NCBI GenBank assembly: GCA_023381695.1
Contig: JAMCQP010000115.1
Coordinates: 1 to 61,638, forward strand
Origin: Bacillota bacterium
GTDB taxonomy: Bacteria; Bacillota; UBA5301; JAMCQP01
Direction of reading: 5' to 3'
Length of the DNA: 61,638 bases
Shown: one piece after another, positions 43,588 through 53,362 of the stretch
Layout: every line of letters begins with the position of its first letter
Numbering within the stretch: the stretch's first letter is position 1
Translations under genes and position numbers: made by a program
The notes under the pieces: model-generated
Databases searched by the model: none
The model's input: the letters and a program-made list of their open reading frames with translations, nothing else
Told to the model about the DNA's origin: nothing

Positions 43588-44565
43588 TCAAGGAATGATA
43601 CAGGCTTCCGGCGGGGTATCCACAAAACCCTTGATTACCGGCGACCGTAAGGTGAGCGATTCAGTCCACTCCAAATATTCGATCTCCACCACCAGCTCGG
43701 GTTTGACCCAGTATTCCTTCTCCCGGTATCGGGGGGGGCGCACGGAGAACGGGTGGTGATCGATCCTGGCGGGTTCAAGTTTTTGCAAAAGCGAGGTGGC
43801 CTCCCTGTCCGTAATCCCGGACCCGGCATGACCCACCGGCAGGAGCTTCCCGTCGCGGTAGGCGCCCAGGACCAGCGCTCCGAGCCCGCGAGGCCCTTTT
43901 GTAAAGCCGCATGCCACGCAAAGCTGCCGCCGCCGGCATTTGATCTTCAGCCAGCGGCGGCTTTTCACACCCATCAGGTATTTGCTTTCCTTCTCCTTGG
44001 CGACGATCCCTTCCAGGCCCTGCTGATCCACGGCGGCAAAGAGGTCGCGGCCGCGCCCCTCGATAAAGGCCGGCACTTCCAGAACTCGCTTTCCGCCGCC
44101 TCCGCCCGCCTGCTCCACCGCCGTCTCCGGATGAACGATCTCCTGCAAAAGCCGCTTACGCTCCCAAAGCGGCCTGTCCACCAGAGGCCGCCCATCCAGG
44201 TAGAGGAGGTCAAAGGCCACATAAGTCGCGGGTAATCTATGGCTCAAAGCCGCCGCCCGGCGCGGATCGCTCTGGAGATCCCGCTCCAGGGCCCGTTGGA
44301 AGCTCGGCTTTCCTTCCCGGAGCACCACCATCTCGCCGTCCAGAATCGCCTCTTTCGCCTTTACCATCCTGTGCAGGCCTTGAAGCTCGGGGTACCGCCC
44401 CGTCTTGTCCAGAAGGCGCCGGTTCTGCAGGCGGGTACCCCCGTCGAGAAACGCCAGGTACCGGATGCCGTCCCATTTCACCTCGAAGATGTGTTCCGGG
44501 CTGTCAAACGGTTCCGGGTTCGATTCCATCTCCATCGGCCGGATCGGCCCCTTCATCCAGTCCAA
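43588..44565 (-). CDS. ATP-dependent DNA ligase (LigD/LigC-type)
   Basis: Joins DNA nicks using ATP; family members act in non-homologous end joining or backup repair. From TTG 44565 (AAGGGG seven bases upstream; ATG 44556 is nearby) about 325 residues. Nucleotidyl-Lys motif EVKWDGIR, motif III-like AFDLLYLDGRPL, motif IV EGIVAKEKESKY, motif V WLKIKC, then an OB-fold (LGAYRDGKLLPVGHAGSGI, YWVKPELVVEIEYLEWT). It lacks polymerase and nuclease domains of full LigD. No Ku gene is in the window. It follows oppF by about 34 bases; longer frames overlap oppF and are rejected. Confidence 0.9.
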   Translation of the reverse strand: MDWMKGPIRPMEMESNPEPFDSPEHIFEVKWDGIRYLAFLDGGTRLQNRRLLDKTGRYPELQGLHRMVKAKEAILDGEMVVLREGKPSFQRALERDLQSDPRRAAALSHRLPATYVAFDLLYLDGRPLVDRPLWERKRLLQEIVHPETAVEQAGGGGGKRVLEVPAFIEGRGRDLFAAVDQQGLEGIVAKEKESKYLMGVKSRRWLKIKCRRRQLCVACGFTKGPRGLGALVLGAYRDGKLLPVGHAGSGITDREATSLLQKLEPARIDHHPFSVRPPRYREKEYWVKPELVVEIEYLEWTESLTLRSPVIKGFVDTPPEACIIP

Positions 44566-44599
44566 ACGAGCGCCCCTTCCCTGGAATTGAAGAATCGCC

Positions 44600-45583
44600 T
44601 TATTTGTTGCTCTTGACCAGGTGGCAGGCCACGAAGTGCTTATCGCCCACATCCACATACGCCGGATCTTCCTGCTTGCAGATATCCATGACGTAGGGGC
44701 ACCGGGTATGGAACCGGCAACCCGTCGGAGGATTGATCGGGCTTGGAACATCTCCCTCCAGGATGATCCTCTCCCGCTGCAGGGCCGGATCCGGAATGGG
44801 AATCGCGGAGAGCAGCGCCTTGGTGTAGGGATGAAGCGGCGTTTCGTACAGGGTATCCTTCTCCGCCAGCTCCACCAGCTTGCCCAGGTACATCACGGCC
44901 ACCCGGTTGCTGATATGCTTCACCACGCTCAGATCGTGCGCGATGAACAGGTAGGTAAGCCCGAACTCCTTCTGCAGATCCTGCAGGAGGTTGATGACCT
45001 GCGCCTGAATGGAGACGTCCAGAGCCGAAACCGGCTCGTCGCAGACGATGATCTTCGGGTTCACCGCCAGAGCCCTGGCGACCCCGATGCGCTGCCTCTG
45101 GCCGCCGCTGAACTCGTGCGGATACCGCCTGGCATGGTGCGACGCCAGGCCGACGACGCTCAAAAGCTCGCGGACCCGTTTCTCCTTCTCCGCACCCCTG
45201 GCGATCCCGTGAATCTCCATCGGTTCGCCGACGATGTCGCCCACGGTCATGCGGGGGTTCAGCGAGGCGTAGGGGTCCTGGAAGATGATCTGCATATCCC
45301 GCCTCAGTTCACGCATCTGATCCGGCTTGAGGTCCAGGATGTTGCGCCCCGCAAAGCGGATCTCGCCGGATGTGGCCTCGATGAGCCGCAGGATCAATCT
45401 TCCGGTGGTGGATTTGCCGCAGCCGCTTTCCCCCACCAGCCCCAGGGTTTCACCTTTATCGATATGAAAGCTGATCCCATCCACCGCCTGCACCGCGCCG
45501 ACCTTCTTGGCGATGATGATGCCGCGGGTGATGGGGAAATGCTTGATCAGATTTTTAACTTCCAGAAGAGGTTCCGCTGCCAT
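44600..45583 (-). CDS. oppF: Oligopeptide ABC transporter ATPase OppF/DppF type
   Basis: 327 residues. Walker [17 protein letters not shown], signature [18 protein letters not shown], Walker [16 protein letters not shown]-loop [10 protein letters not shown], and the C-terminal oligopeptide-transporter cluster region [20 protein letters not shown], whose Cys residues bind a 4Fe-4S cluster in related proteins. Partner of OppD upstream. No permease or binding protein genes are adjacent; the nearest are dppABC about 32-35 kb away in this window. Confidence 0.95.
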   Translation of the reverse strand: MAAEPLLEVKNLIKHFPITRGIIIAKKVGAVQAVDGISFHIDKGETLGLVGESGCGKSTTGRLILRLIEATSGEIRFAGRNILDLKPDQMRELRRDMQIIFQDPYASLNPRMTVGDIVGEPMEIHGIARGAEKEKRVRELLSVVGLASHHARRYPHEFSGGQRQRIGVARALAVNPKIIVCDEPVSALDVSIQAQVINLLQDLQKEFGLTYLFIAHDLSVVKHISNRVAVMYLGKLVELAEKDTLYETPLHPYTKALLSAIPIPDPALQRERIILEGDVPSPINPPTGCRFHTRCPYVMDICKQEDPAYVDVGDKHFVACHLVKSNK

Positions 45584-45612
45584 TATGCCGCCTCCCTATT
45601 CATCCACCAGAT

Positions 45613-45672
45613 TGAACTAAGCGCTTTTGATGCCGGATTAAGCGCTTTTGACGCCGGATTCGGCGCTTTTGA
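45613..45672. repeat. 21-bp degenerate tandem repeats at the oppD 3' end
   Basis: Three units beginning AAGCGCTTTTGA or GGCGCTTTTGA. The unit nearest the gene encodes the terminal [11 protein letters not shown]; the others lie beyond the stop. An older, diverged example of the tandem duplication seen elsewhere. Confidence 0.75.
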
Positions 45673-46657
45673 CTTGCTGGTAGTTCGTAAACCTCCAGCA
45701 GGCCACCACGTGTTCATTCCCGTTAACCGGGAGCAATTCTGGCTCCCGCGCCCGGCAGATATCCCTGGCATACTCACAGCGCGGGTGGAAACGGCACCCG
45801 GTGGGCATGGCAAATGGATTCGGCACCAGGCCGTCGATTACCTTCAGGCGCTCCACCTTCTGGTGCAGTTTGGGGATCGAGCCCAGGAGCCCGATGGTGT
45901 AAGGATGTTGTGGGTTGAGGAAGATGGTTTTCACATCGGCCCGCTCCACAATCTTTCCGGAATACATCACCACCACATGGTCGGCAATCTCGGCGATTAC
46001 CCCCATGTCGTGGGTGATGAGCATGATCGACGTGCCGAGTTCATCCCGCAACTTCTTCATCAGGTCCAGGATCTGGGCCTGAATTGTCACGTCAAGCGCT
46101 GTGGTCGGTTCGTCCGCAATTAACAGTTTGGGGTTGCAGGAGAGCGCCATGGCGATCATCACCCGCTGCCTCATGCCGCCGCTGAGCTGGTGCGGATACT
46201 CGTCCACTCTTTTTTCGGGCGACGGAATGCCGACCAGCTTCAACATCTCGATCGCCTTCTCGCGGGCTTCCGTCTTGCCAACTTTTTGATGCAAGATAAT
46301 GGCCTCCATGATCTGATCGCCCACGGTAAACACCGGGTTCAGGGAGGTCATCGGCTCCTGAAAGATCATGGAGATCTCGTTGCCCCGGATCGACCGCATC
46401 TCTTTTTCGGTCTTCTCCAGAAGGTTTTCCCCGTTAAAAAAGATCGACCCTTCCACAATCTTGCCGGGCGGATAAGGGATGAGCCGCATCACGGAAAGCG
46501 AGGTCACGCTCTTGCCGCATCCCGACTCGCCTACGATCCCCAGGGTCTCCCCTTTATTCACCGAGAAGTCCACGCCGTCCACCGCGGGAACCACGCCGTC
46601 CTCGGTGTAGAAATACGTCTTTAAATTGCGAACGTCCAGCAACACATCACTCAACAA
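45638..46657 (-). CDS. oppD: Oligopeptide ABC transporter ATPase OppD/DppD type, start region duplicated
   Basis: 339 residues. Walker [21 protein letters not shown], signature [18 protein letters not shown], Walker [16 protein letters not shown]-loop LITHDMGVI, and C-terminal [20 protein letters not shown] with cluster Cys. As read it starts at TTG 46657 with no ribosome site next to it. A 26-bp tandem duplication has moved the G-rich ribosome site (near 46690) about 30 bases away. Initiation at the first copy would yield a ten-codon leader whose TGA (46651-46653) overlaps the oppD start region, so expression may depend on reinitiation. Confidence 0.93.
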   Translation of the reverse strand: MLSDVLLDVRNLKTYFYTEDGVVPAVDGVDFSVNKGETLGIVGESGCGKSVTSLSVMRLIPYPPGKIVEGSIFFNGENLLEKTEKEMRSIRGNEISMIFQEPMTSLNPVFTVGDQIMEAIILHQKVGKTEAREKAIEMLKLVGIPSPEKRVDEYPHQLSGGMRQRVMIAMALSCNPKLLIADEPTTALDVTIQAQILDLMKKLRDELGTSIMLITHDMGVIAEIADHVVVMYSGKIVERADVKTIFLNPQHPYTIGLLGSIPKLHQKVERLKVIDGLVPNPFAMPTGCRFHPRCEYARDICRAREPELLPVNGNEHVVACWRFTNYQQVKSAESGVKSA

Positions 46658-46682
46658 ACGTCCAGCAACACATCACTCAACA
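46631..46682. repeat. 26-bp perfect tandem duplication over the oppD start
   Basis: Two identical abutting 26-base units at 46631-46656 and 46657-46682 (each begins AACGTCCAGC and ends TCAACA), with two further matching bases. They include the oppD start codon and first eight codons. Confidence 0.97.
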
Positions 46683-46732
46683 AAAACGGCCCCCCTTCAA
46701 ATAAGCACAGAAAAAAATAAAAAAGACTGCAC

Positions 46733-46752
46733 TATCCCCTGGTATCCCCTGG
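46733..46752. repeat. 10-bp perfect tandem duplication upstream of oppD
   Basis: TATCCCCTGG x2. On the minus strand it lies 14 bases downstream of a TTGACA box (46767-46772), so the duplication may have changed the spacing of an oppD promoter. Confidence 0.85.
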
Positions 46753-46811
46753 CCTTTTAAATTCGCTGTCAATGGCCAAAACCCTTTCACGGCCTGCTGG
46801 TATATTTTACG

Positions 46812-47549
46812 TCAACCGTCTACCTTTTCAACCAGCTGCAGCCGGTAATCCGCCTCTCCCGGGAAGACGAGCTTCACCCGGTAGGCGTCCAAAATATTGT
46901 ACTCCACCCCTACCTTGCGGCCTCTGGTTTCGATGATGTTTCCGGTTCGCAATACCGGTTGCCCCGGCCTCAACCCCAGCATCGCGGCAGCCTGCTCGTC
47001 GGCGGGTTCCACCTCGATGCTCCGATCCAGAAAACGGGTACTTCCTTGAATTTCAAGGCCCAGCGCTTGCCGGAGAGGCTTTTCGGTATCGGCGATGGCT
47101 TCCCCCACCAGAAGGTTCAGGTGGGTGATGACTTCCGTAAGAAAAAAAGGACGGCCGTTTACCACCCGGCAACGGCTTACCTTCAGAAGGAGTTCGCCCT
47201 CGGGGGCATCCAGCATCCTCGCCATCTGCGGGTTGATGAACTTCAAAACGGAAAATTGGTTGGCGCCCACGGTGTTACCGGCGTTGACCAGCGCCTCGGT
47301 CAGACGATCCGTGGACTTTTCAACGGTAATATCGATTCCCAGGCGTTTCTCCATGTTTCTGGCATAGGCGCGCCTGAGATGCATGAGGGAGATCCTTGCT
47401 TCGGAGAGGATCGTTCGAACATAGCGTGGCGTCGTCTCCGCGGAAGCAGCGATCTCTTCAATCTTCAGGAAGGGATCTTTCTGAGCGAGATGCAGGATTT
47501 GCTCCTTTTTGGTCTCAATAACACTGCTCAACGAACGTCCCACCACCAT
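46812..47549 (-). CDS. UTRA-domain transcriptional regulator
   Basis: 245 residues. The N-terminal 60 residues form a helix-turn-helix (PFLKIEEIAASAETTPRYVRTIL) that is not the usual GntR winged helix. Residues about 85-240 are a UTRA ligand-binding domain (PEGELLLKVSRCRVVNGRPFFLTEVITHL, LRPGQPVLRTGNIIETRGRKVGVEYNI). Such regulators respond to small metabolites and repress nearby uptake or catabolic genes. Start ATG 47549 has a weak ribosome site; TTG 47531 is better placed behind GGTGGTGGGA. It is immediately upstream of oppD/oppF in the same direction, so these are likely targets. Confidence 0.85.
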   Translation of the reverse strand: MVVGRSLSSVIETKKEQILHLAQKDPFLKIEEIAASAETTPRYVRTILSEARISLMHLRRAYARNMEKRLGIDITVEKSTDRLTEALVNAGNTVGANQFSVLKFINPQMARMLDAPEGELLLKVSRCRVVNGRPFFLTEVITHLNLLVGEAIADTEKPLRQALGLEIQGSTRFLDRSIEVEPADEQAAAMLGLRPGQPVLRTGNIIETRGRKVGVEYNILDAYRVKLVFPGEADYRLQLVEKVDG

Positions 47550-47563
47550 CGGCGGTAAACAAG

Positions 47564-47637
47564 CGTTAGTCAGGCGGTGGAAGTTGCTGGATCACCCTGG
47601 CTGGCAAAATAGCCGCGAAAATGTTGATTGACTAACG
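47564..47637. promoter_or_regulatory. Widely spaced inverted repeat upstream of the UTRA regulator
   Basis: CGTTAGTCA (47564-47572) and its exact complement TGACTAACG (47629-47637) face each other across 56 bases, inside the regulator leader. They look like paired operator half-sites permitting looping, or an autoregulatory site. Confidence 0.5.
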
Positions 47638-47661
47638 TTGGTTATACCATGACTTACTTAT

Positions 47662-47681
47662 AATAGTTCTGTTGAACTATT
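47662..47681. promoter_or_regulatory. 20-bp palindrome upstream of the UTRA regulator
   Basis: AATAGTTC-TGTT-GAACTATT is a perfect dyad with 8-base arms, near AT-rich -10-like sequences on the minus strand. Candidate operator for the adjacent regulator. Confidence 0.55.
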
Positions 47682-47781
47682 CGCTGGTGGGCGCCGAATT
47701 CCTTCCAAACCACACAGTTTTTTCTAGGAATGGCGGAAAGTTGAAAATGTTATAGATGCACCTGAAAAAGTTGCCCTTTGC

Positions 47782-48420
47782 TCAGAACTTGCCATACAAC
47801 TTCCGGTACCATTCCCGCACCGTCAGAACCCGCTCCACGTAGCTTCGCGTCTCCGGGAAGGGAATCTGGTGGAGGGTATCCCTCTGGCCCGTCCACTGCT
47901 CTTTGGAAAGCCATTCGGCCACCCGCCCCCGGCCGCCGTTGTACGCCGCCAGGGCCAGAACCGGGTCAGCCCCGAATTCATCCAACAGAGAGCGCAGGTA
48001 CCAGACCCCCAGTTCAACGTTGATCTCCGGATCGTGCAGCAGCGCGGGATCAAAATTGCCCCGCTCCATCTGCCCGTAGATCCAGTCCGCGGTCTCCGGC
48101 ATCAGTTGCATCAAGCCGACGGCGCCCTTCTCCGAGCGGGCTTCGGGATTAAAATGGCTCTCCACGCGGACCATGGCGATGATCAGAAATGGATCGACCC
48201 GATACTTTACGGCCTTGGCCGCCACAACATCGCGGTAATGGAGCGGAAAGACCATTCTCAGGAACCATTTGCTTCCCAGCAGGGTCAACGAGACGACAAA
48301 AATGATCAGGGCCAGCAAAGCTACCGGCCCGTTCCGGCGGTTCTTTCCCAACAAAAACACCACTTTCGACCTGACCGCGACTCTGGCCTTTGGATAAATA
48401 CATATGAAATAATGCCTCAA
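47782..48420 (-). CDS. Membrane-anchored lytic transglycosylase (Slt domain)
   Basis: Cleaves peptidoglycan glycan strands with 1,6-anhydro ends. 212 residues; membrane anchor VALLALIIFVVSLTLLGSKWF, then an Slt/GEWL domain with catalytic Glu in MVRVESHFNPEARSEKGAVGLMQLMPETA, LGVWYLRSLLDEFG and LALAAYNGGRGRV. TTG 48420 has no good ribosome site; the true start may be an internal GTG before VFLLGKN. It follows mgsA and coaE in a common Firmicute neighbourhood. Confidence 0.88.
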   Translation of the reverse strand: MRHYFICIYPKARVAVRSKVVFLLGKNRRNGPVALLALIIFVVSLTLLGSKWFLRMVFPLHYRDVVAAKAVKYRVDPFLIIAMVRVESHFNPEARSEKGAVGLMQLMPETADWIYGQMERGNFDPALLHDPEINVELGVWYLRSLLDEFGADPVLALAAYNGGRGRVAEWLSKEQWTGQRDTLHQIPFPETRSYVERVLTVREWYRKLYGKF

Positions 48421-48447
48421 TGATGCCGCAATAATGCCGCGTTATGC

Positions 48448-48867
48448 TTAATCGCGGCCCCCCTCGCGGTTTAAGCCATCCTTTCCCTCATCCTTCCCCT
48501 CCGCAAGGGCGTGCAAGAGCAGTTCCGCCGTGGCCAGATTTGTGGCCAGCGGGACGTTGTGCACGTCACAAACCCGGAGAAGCGCGGTGATATCCGGCTC
48601 GTGGGGCTGGGCCGTCAGTGGATCCCGCAAGAAAATGACCCCGTCCAGCCGGCCGCAGGCCACTTCCGCGCCGATCTGCTGGTCCCCTCCGAATGGTCCC
48701 GAGAGAAAGCGGTGCACGTCAAGGCCCGTGTGCTCCATGATGAGCCGCCCGGTGGTCCCGGTGGCGGCCAGCTCAAACCTTTGGAGAAGGCCAAGGTGCC
48801 TCTTTGCGAAATCCACCATCTCTTCCTTTTTCCGGTCATGCGCGATCAGAGCCAGACGCCTGGGCAT
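48448..48867 (-). CDS. mgsA: Methylglyoxal synthase
   Basis: Converts dihydroxyacetone phosphate to methylglyoxal, a bypass of lower glycolysis. 139 residues from ATG 48867 (GGAGG nine bases upstream), starting inside the coaE 3' end. Family motifs: [51 protein letters not shown]. The conserved phosphate-binding and catalytic Asp regions are present. The C-terminus is rich in Glu/Lys/Asp. Confidence 0.95.
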   Translation of the reverse strand: MPRRLALIAHDRKKEEMVDFAKRHLGLLQRFELAATGTTGRLIMEHTGLDVHRFLSGPFGGDQQIGAEVACGRLDGVIFLRDPLTAQPHEPDITALLRVCDVHNVPLATNLATAELLLHALAEGKDEGKDGLNREGGRD

Positions 48868-49468
48868 CCGCCAGCGCCTCCAATCTTTTCCAGAGTTCCT
48901 CCACCTGACCCCGGGTCTCCGCGGGGTTGCCGTCATTGATGATTACGAAATCCGCCTGGCGGATCTTTTCCGCCAGCGGCGTCTGGGCGTCAACCCGCGC
49001 CCGGGCCTCCTGGAGGTTGAATCTATCGCGGGCCATCAGCCGTTTCAGCTGGATCTCCGGCGAGGCGGCCACCACCAGGACCTTATCCGCCTCGTTACGC
49101 CAGCCAACCTCAAAGAGGAGCGGGATGTCCAGGACCACGATCCGCGTCCCGGCCCTCCCGGCGGCCTCCGCCCGGCGGCGCATCTCTTCCGCCACCCTGG
49201 GGTGCACGATCCGGTTGAGATCCTCCCTGGCGCGCTCATCCGCAAAAACAATCCCGCCGAGCCTGCGCCGGTCCAGCGCGCCATCCGGCCCCAGCACCGC
49301 CTCCCCGAAACGCCCGACAATCTCTCTCCACGCCGGCCGGCCGGGTTCCACCACCTCGCGGGCAATGGCGTCCGCATCGATCACCGCCGCCCCCAACTCC
49401 GCCAGCATCCTGCTCACCGTGCTCTTGCCGGTGGCAATGCCCCCCGTGAGGCCGATCCGCAGCGTCAT
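48836..49468 (-). CDS. coaE: Dephospho-CoA kinase
   Basis: Last step of CoA synthesis, phosphorylating dephospho-CoA. 210 residues from ATG 49468, whose ATGA overlaps the mutM stop. P-loop [18 protein letters not shown], substrate motif [13 protein letters not shown], lid region [10 protein letters not shown] and QLKRLMARD are as expected. It is coupled to mutM upstream and overlaps mgsA downstream. Confidence 0.96.
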   Translation of the reverse strand: MTLRIGLTGGIATGKSTVSRMLAELGAAVIDADAIAREVVEPGRPAWREIVGRFGEAVLGPDGALDRRRLGGIVFADERAREDLNRIVHPRVAEEMRRRAEAAGRAGTRIVVLDIPLLFEVGWRNEADKVLVVAASPEIQLKRLMARDRFNLQEARARVDAQTPLAEKIRQADFVIINDGNPAETRGQVEELWKRLEALADAQASGSDRA

Positions 49469-50298
49469 GGCCTGACCACCTGGCAGTTCGGGCAGATGTA
49501 GGTGCCCCGGCCCGCCACCCTGGAACGCACCACGGGCGTCCCGCAACGGGGACAGGGCAAATTCCCGCGGCCGTAGACCGCCAGCCTTTCCTGAAATTCG
49601 CCGGCCTTCCCCTCGCCGTCATAGTAGTCCCTTACCGTCGTTCCCCGGTGGGCAATCCCCTCGGCCAGCACCTCGCGGATGGCATGGTGGAGCCCCTCGA
49701 CCTCGGTCCTGTTCAGGCTTGACGCCGGCCTGGCCGGATGGATTCCGGCCCGGAACAGGCTCTCGTCGGCATAGATATTCCCGATGCCGGCCACCAGGGT
49801 CTGATCCAGAAGCAGCGCCTTGATCCGGCCGGAGCGGCCCGCCAGGGCCTGGGCCAGGTATTTCACCGTAAACTCGTCGGACAGAGGTTCAGGGCCGATC
49901 CCCCGCATGGACGAGACCTCGGACCATTGCCCGACCGCCACAAGATGCAGGCAGCCGAACTTTCGCTGATCCACGAAATGGAGCGCCTGGCCGTTTTCAA
50001 AGATAAAGACCGCCGAGGTATGCTTGTGGCGGCGCAGATCCGCCGGCAGGTACAGAAGCTGCCCGGTCATCCGCAGATGGACCACTAAAGCGTCCCCGGA
50101 GGACAGATAGACGATCAGGTGCTTGCCGCGCCGTCCCAGTTCGCGGATGGCCGTCCCGACGAGCCGGTGAACAAACTCCTCTTCCGGCACATTCTTGATG
50201 GCTTTTGCAAGATGGACCTCCACGGCGGTGATGGTCCGGCCCACCACCTTGCCAATCAGGCTGCGGCGGATAGTCTCCACTTCCGGCAGTTCCGGCAA
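49465..50298 (-). CDS. mutM: Formamidopyrimidine-DNA glycosylase
   Basis: Removes 8-oxoguanine and ring-opened purines and nicks the abasic site. 277 residues beginning PELPEVETIRRSL (catalytic Pro2/Glu3), with the helix-two-turn-helix region LLDQTLVAGIGNIYADESLF and the zinc finger CPRCGTPVVRSRVAGRGTYICPNC. All key residues present. It lies 24 bases after polA, forming a DNA-repair pair. Confidence 0.97.
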   Translation of the reverse strand: MPELPEVETIRRSLIGKVVGRTITAVEVHLAKAIKNVPEEEFVHRLVGTAIRELGRRGKHLIVYLSSGDALVVHLRMTGQLLYLPADLRRHKHTSAVFIFENGQALHFVDQRKFGCLHLVAVGQWSEVSSMRGIGPEPLSDEFTVKYLAQALAGRSGRIKALLLDQTLVAGIGNIYADESLFRAGIHPARPASSLNRTEVEGLHHAIREVLAEGIAHRGTTVRDYYDGEGKAGEFQERLAVYGRGNLPCPRCGTPVVRSRVAGRGTYICPNCQVVRP

Positions 50299-50322
50299 TT
50301 TGAATCGCTCCTTTTATACATG

Positions 50323-53300
50323 CTAAATTTCCGTGACGTCAATTTTTTGTACGTCGCGCCAGTTGGGCCCGACCTTCACATCCACCTTGAGGGGCACCGA
50401 AAGCGGCACCGCCTCCTGCATGGTGGCGCGAATCACCCCCGCCACCCTCTCCACCTCGCCGGCTGGCGCCTCAAAGACGAGTTCGTCGTGCACCTGGAGG
50501 ATCATCCGGGTGGCGAAGCCCCCCTCGTCCAGCCGCTTCTCCACCGCCAGCATCGCCATCTTGATGATATCCGCGGCGCTGCCCTGGATGGGCGTGTTCA
50601 TCGCGGTGCGCTCCGCGAAACTGCGCACCGCCCAGTTGCGGCTGTGGAGATCCGGCAGATACCTCCGGCGGTTGAAGATGGTGGTCACAAAGCCATCCTC
50701 CCGGGCCTTCTTCACGGTATTGTCCAGATAAGCCCGCACCCCGGCGTAACGCTCGAAATAGCCGTCGATGTATTGTTGGGCCGCCTGGCGGGTGATCCCG
50801 GCGCCCTTGGCCAGCCCGAAGCTGCTGATCCCGTAAACGATTCCGAAGTTGATGGCCTTGGCCCCGCTGCGCATGGCGGGCGTGACCTCCTCCGGCGCAA
50901 TGCCGAAGACTTCCGCCGCCGTCCGGGTGTGGATGTCCTGATCGCTCCGAAAAGCTTCCATCAGAAGCGGATCCTGGGAGATGTGGGCCAGGACCCGCAG
51001 CTCGATCTGCGAGTAGTCGGCGCCGATCAAAACCTCACCCGGCCGCCCGGGCACAAATGCCTCCCGGATCTTGATCCCCTCCTCGGTGCGGATCGGGATG
51101 TTCTGGAGGTTGGGATTGGTGCTGGAAAGCCGGCCGGTGGCGGTCACGGTCTGGTTGAAGGTGGTGTGCACCCGCCCCGTCTTCGGGTTGATCAGGGAGG
51201 GCAGCGCGTCCACGTAGGTTGATTTGAGCTTGACCACCTGGCGGTAATCGAGGATCTTGGCCACAATCTCGTGTTCCTCGGCCAGTTCCTCTAAAACTCC
51301 GGCGCTGGTGGAAAAACCGGTTTTCAGCTTCTTCCCGGCGGGCAGCTTGAGCTTTTCAAAGAGGATGGCGGCCAATTGCCTGGGCGAGTTGATGTTAAAC
51401 GGCTCCCCCGCCAGCCGGTAGATCTCCTCGGTCAACTCGGCGGCCCTCTTCTCCAACTCCACGGCCATCGCTTTCAACCGCTGGACGTCAATGGCCACCC
51501 CGCGCGCCTCCATCTTCGCCAGAACCGGTACCAGCGGCATCTCCATCTCCTTGAAGAGCTTTTCCATCCCGTCTTCCTTGAGTCTGGGCTCCAGCACGCT
51601 ACGAAGCTGGAGGCAGAGATCCGCCTGGAGGCAGAAGTATTCGGCCGCCGCCCGATCGGAATCGCCTTCGTGCCGGCCACTCCCGTCGCCGTCCCCGCCG
51701 CCGATCCGTCCATCGTCCCGGCCGTCGCCGCCAGCCTTCTGAGCATTCGCCCTCCGGCCGCCGCGAACCGGGCGCAAAATCTCCGGCATGTCCGGCATCG
51801 GATAACCCAGGTAGACCAGGCAGATCGCGTGGAGCGAGTGATCGTTGGCCGTCGGATGCGCGAGATAGGAAGCCACCATTACGTCAAAATCCCCGCCGGT
51901 GATCTCCAGGCCCTTCACCCCAAGCCCCTGCAAAGCCAGCGAGATCGCCTTCAAATCATGCCCGACCAGCGACTTCTTCCCGGCAAGGAACCTCTCCAGG
52001 CCTTCCGCTACGTGGCGCGGCTCGAACCCCTTCTCCTCTCCCTGCTCCGGCAATTGCCCGCTCTTTACCGGTAGAAAGTACCCTTTGCCCACCTCAGGGC
52101 AGAGCGCAACCCCCCTGATCCCCGCCACCAGCGGGTCCGGGCCGTCAAGCCACACGGCCATGCCAAACCGCGCGTTTTCGGCCATTTCATCACTTCCAGC
52201 CATTTCATCGATGATCGCCGCCAGTTGGGCGGCCGTCTCCACCACTCTGTAATCTCTGGCTCCCATCGCGACGGCATGCTGGGAGCCGGTTTCCGGGGAA
52301 ACCGCCCCCGAAGGGGCGCCTCCCGGGTGGGAAACTGCTTCCCCCCCGGCGTCAAAAAGGTTTCCCTGCAGCGCCGGCCCGGTGGTCTCGCCGGGTTGAC
52401 CCTCAGGCTGCACCGCCCGTTCCGCTGTATCAGCCGGCTTCGCCGCCCCCCGGTGCTGGGCCTCGGCCCGCAGAGCCGCGCCAAGCTCCGGGCTTTCGCT
52501 CAGGAGCTTCTTGAGCGGTCCCCTGAACTCAAAACGCTGAAAGAGCTCGTAAAGTGCCCTTTTTTCCGGATCCACCGGCGCCAGATCCCCCGGCTCAAAA
52601 TCCACCGGCGCGTCACAGACGATGGTGGCCAGTCTTTTGCTTAACAACGCCTGGTCGCGATGGGCGCCCAGGAGTTCCCTTTGCTTCGGGGTAAGCTTAT
52701 CCAGGTTCTCCAGCAGGTTTTCGACGCTGCCGAACTCCTGGATCAGCTTCTGCGCCGTCTTCTGGCCGATCCCCGGCACACCCGGAATATTGTCGGAGGC
52801 ATCCCCCATCAAGGCTTTCATATCGATCCACTCGCAGGGCGTGACGCCAAGCTTCTCCTTGACCGCCTCCTCATCGTAAGCCTCGAGCTCGGTGATCCCC
52901 TTGCGGGTCAGGACCGCCTTCACCTGTGGGGAAACCAGTTGCAACGCGTCACGATCCCCGGTGAAAACCAGGATCTCCAGGCCCGCCTCTTCCTACTTTC
53001 CGGGCGATGGTGCCGATGACATCATCGGCCTCGAAGCCTTCCACCTCGTGGATCGGGATCCGGTAAGCCTTTACGATCTCCTTGACCAGGGGAATCTGGG
53101 GGCGGAGATCATCCGGCATCTGCTTCCGGTTGGCCTTATATCCGGCAAACTCCGCATGCCGGAAGGTGGGCGCCGCCTTGTCAAAGGCCGCGACCACGTA
53201 ATCCGGCTTCTGTTCCTCCAAAAGACGCTGCAACATCATGGTAAACCCGTAGACCGCGTTGGTGGGTTCACCTCTGGTGTTGGAGAGAGGCGGCAGGGCA

Positions 53301-53362
53301 AAATACGCCCGGTGGATCAGGCTATGGCTGTCCAGAATCGCCAGGACCTTCTTGTCCCCCAT
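50323..53362 (-). pseudogene. polA: DNA polymerase I, frame broken in the 5'-nuclease domain
   Basis: Repair and Okazaki-fragment polymerase. The first frame (ATG 53362) encodes the 5'-nuclease start (LAILDSHSLIHRAYFALP, AFDKAAPTFRH, VEGFEADDVIGTIARK) and stops at 52949. From about 52990 the other frame reads EEAGLEILVFTGDRDALQL, the rest of the 5'-nuclease, a degenerate 3'-exonuclease region with a Gly/Asp-rich insert near 51700, and an intact polymerase domain (DYSQIELRVLAHIS, VHDELVFEAP). One extra base in GTAGGAAGAGG (near 52994) explains the break; removing it gives ARKVEEAGLEI. As read, the flap nuclease is lost while an 873-residue polymerase could start at TTG 52944. Total length would be about 1,012 residues. 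Confidence 0.93.

Noticed and set aside
44557..44751. Upstream extension of the DNA ligase
   Set aside because: Overlaps the oppF 3' end; a well-spaced ribosome site supports TTG 44565 or ATG 44556.
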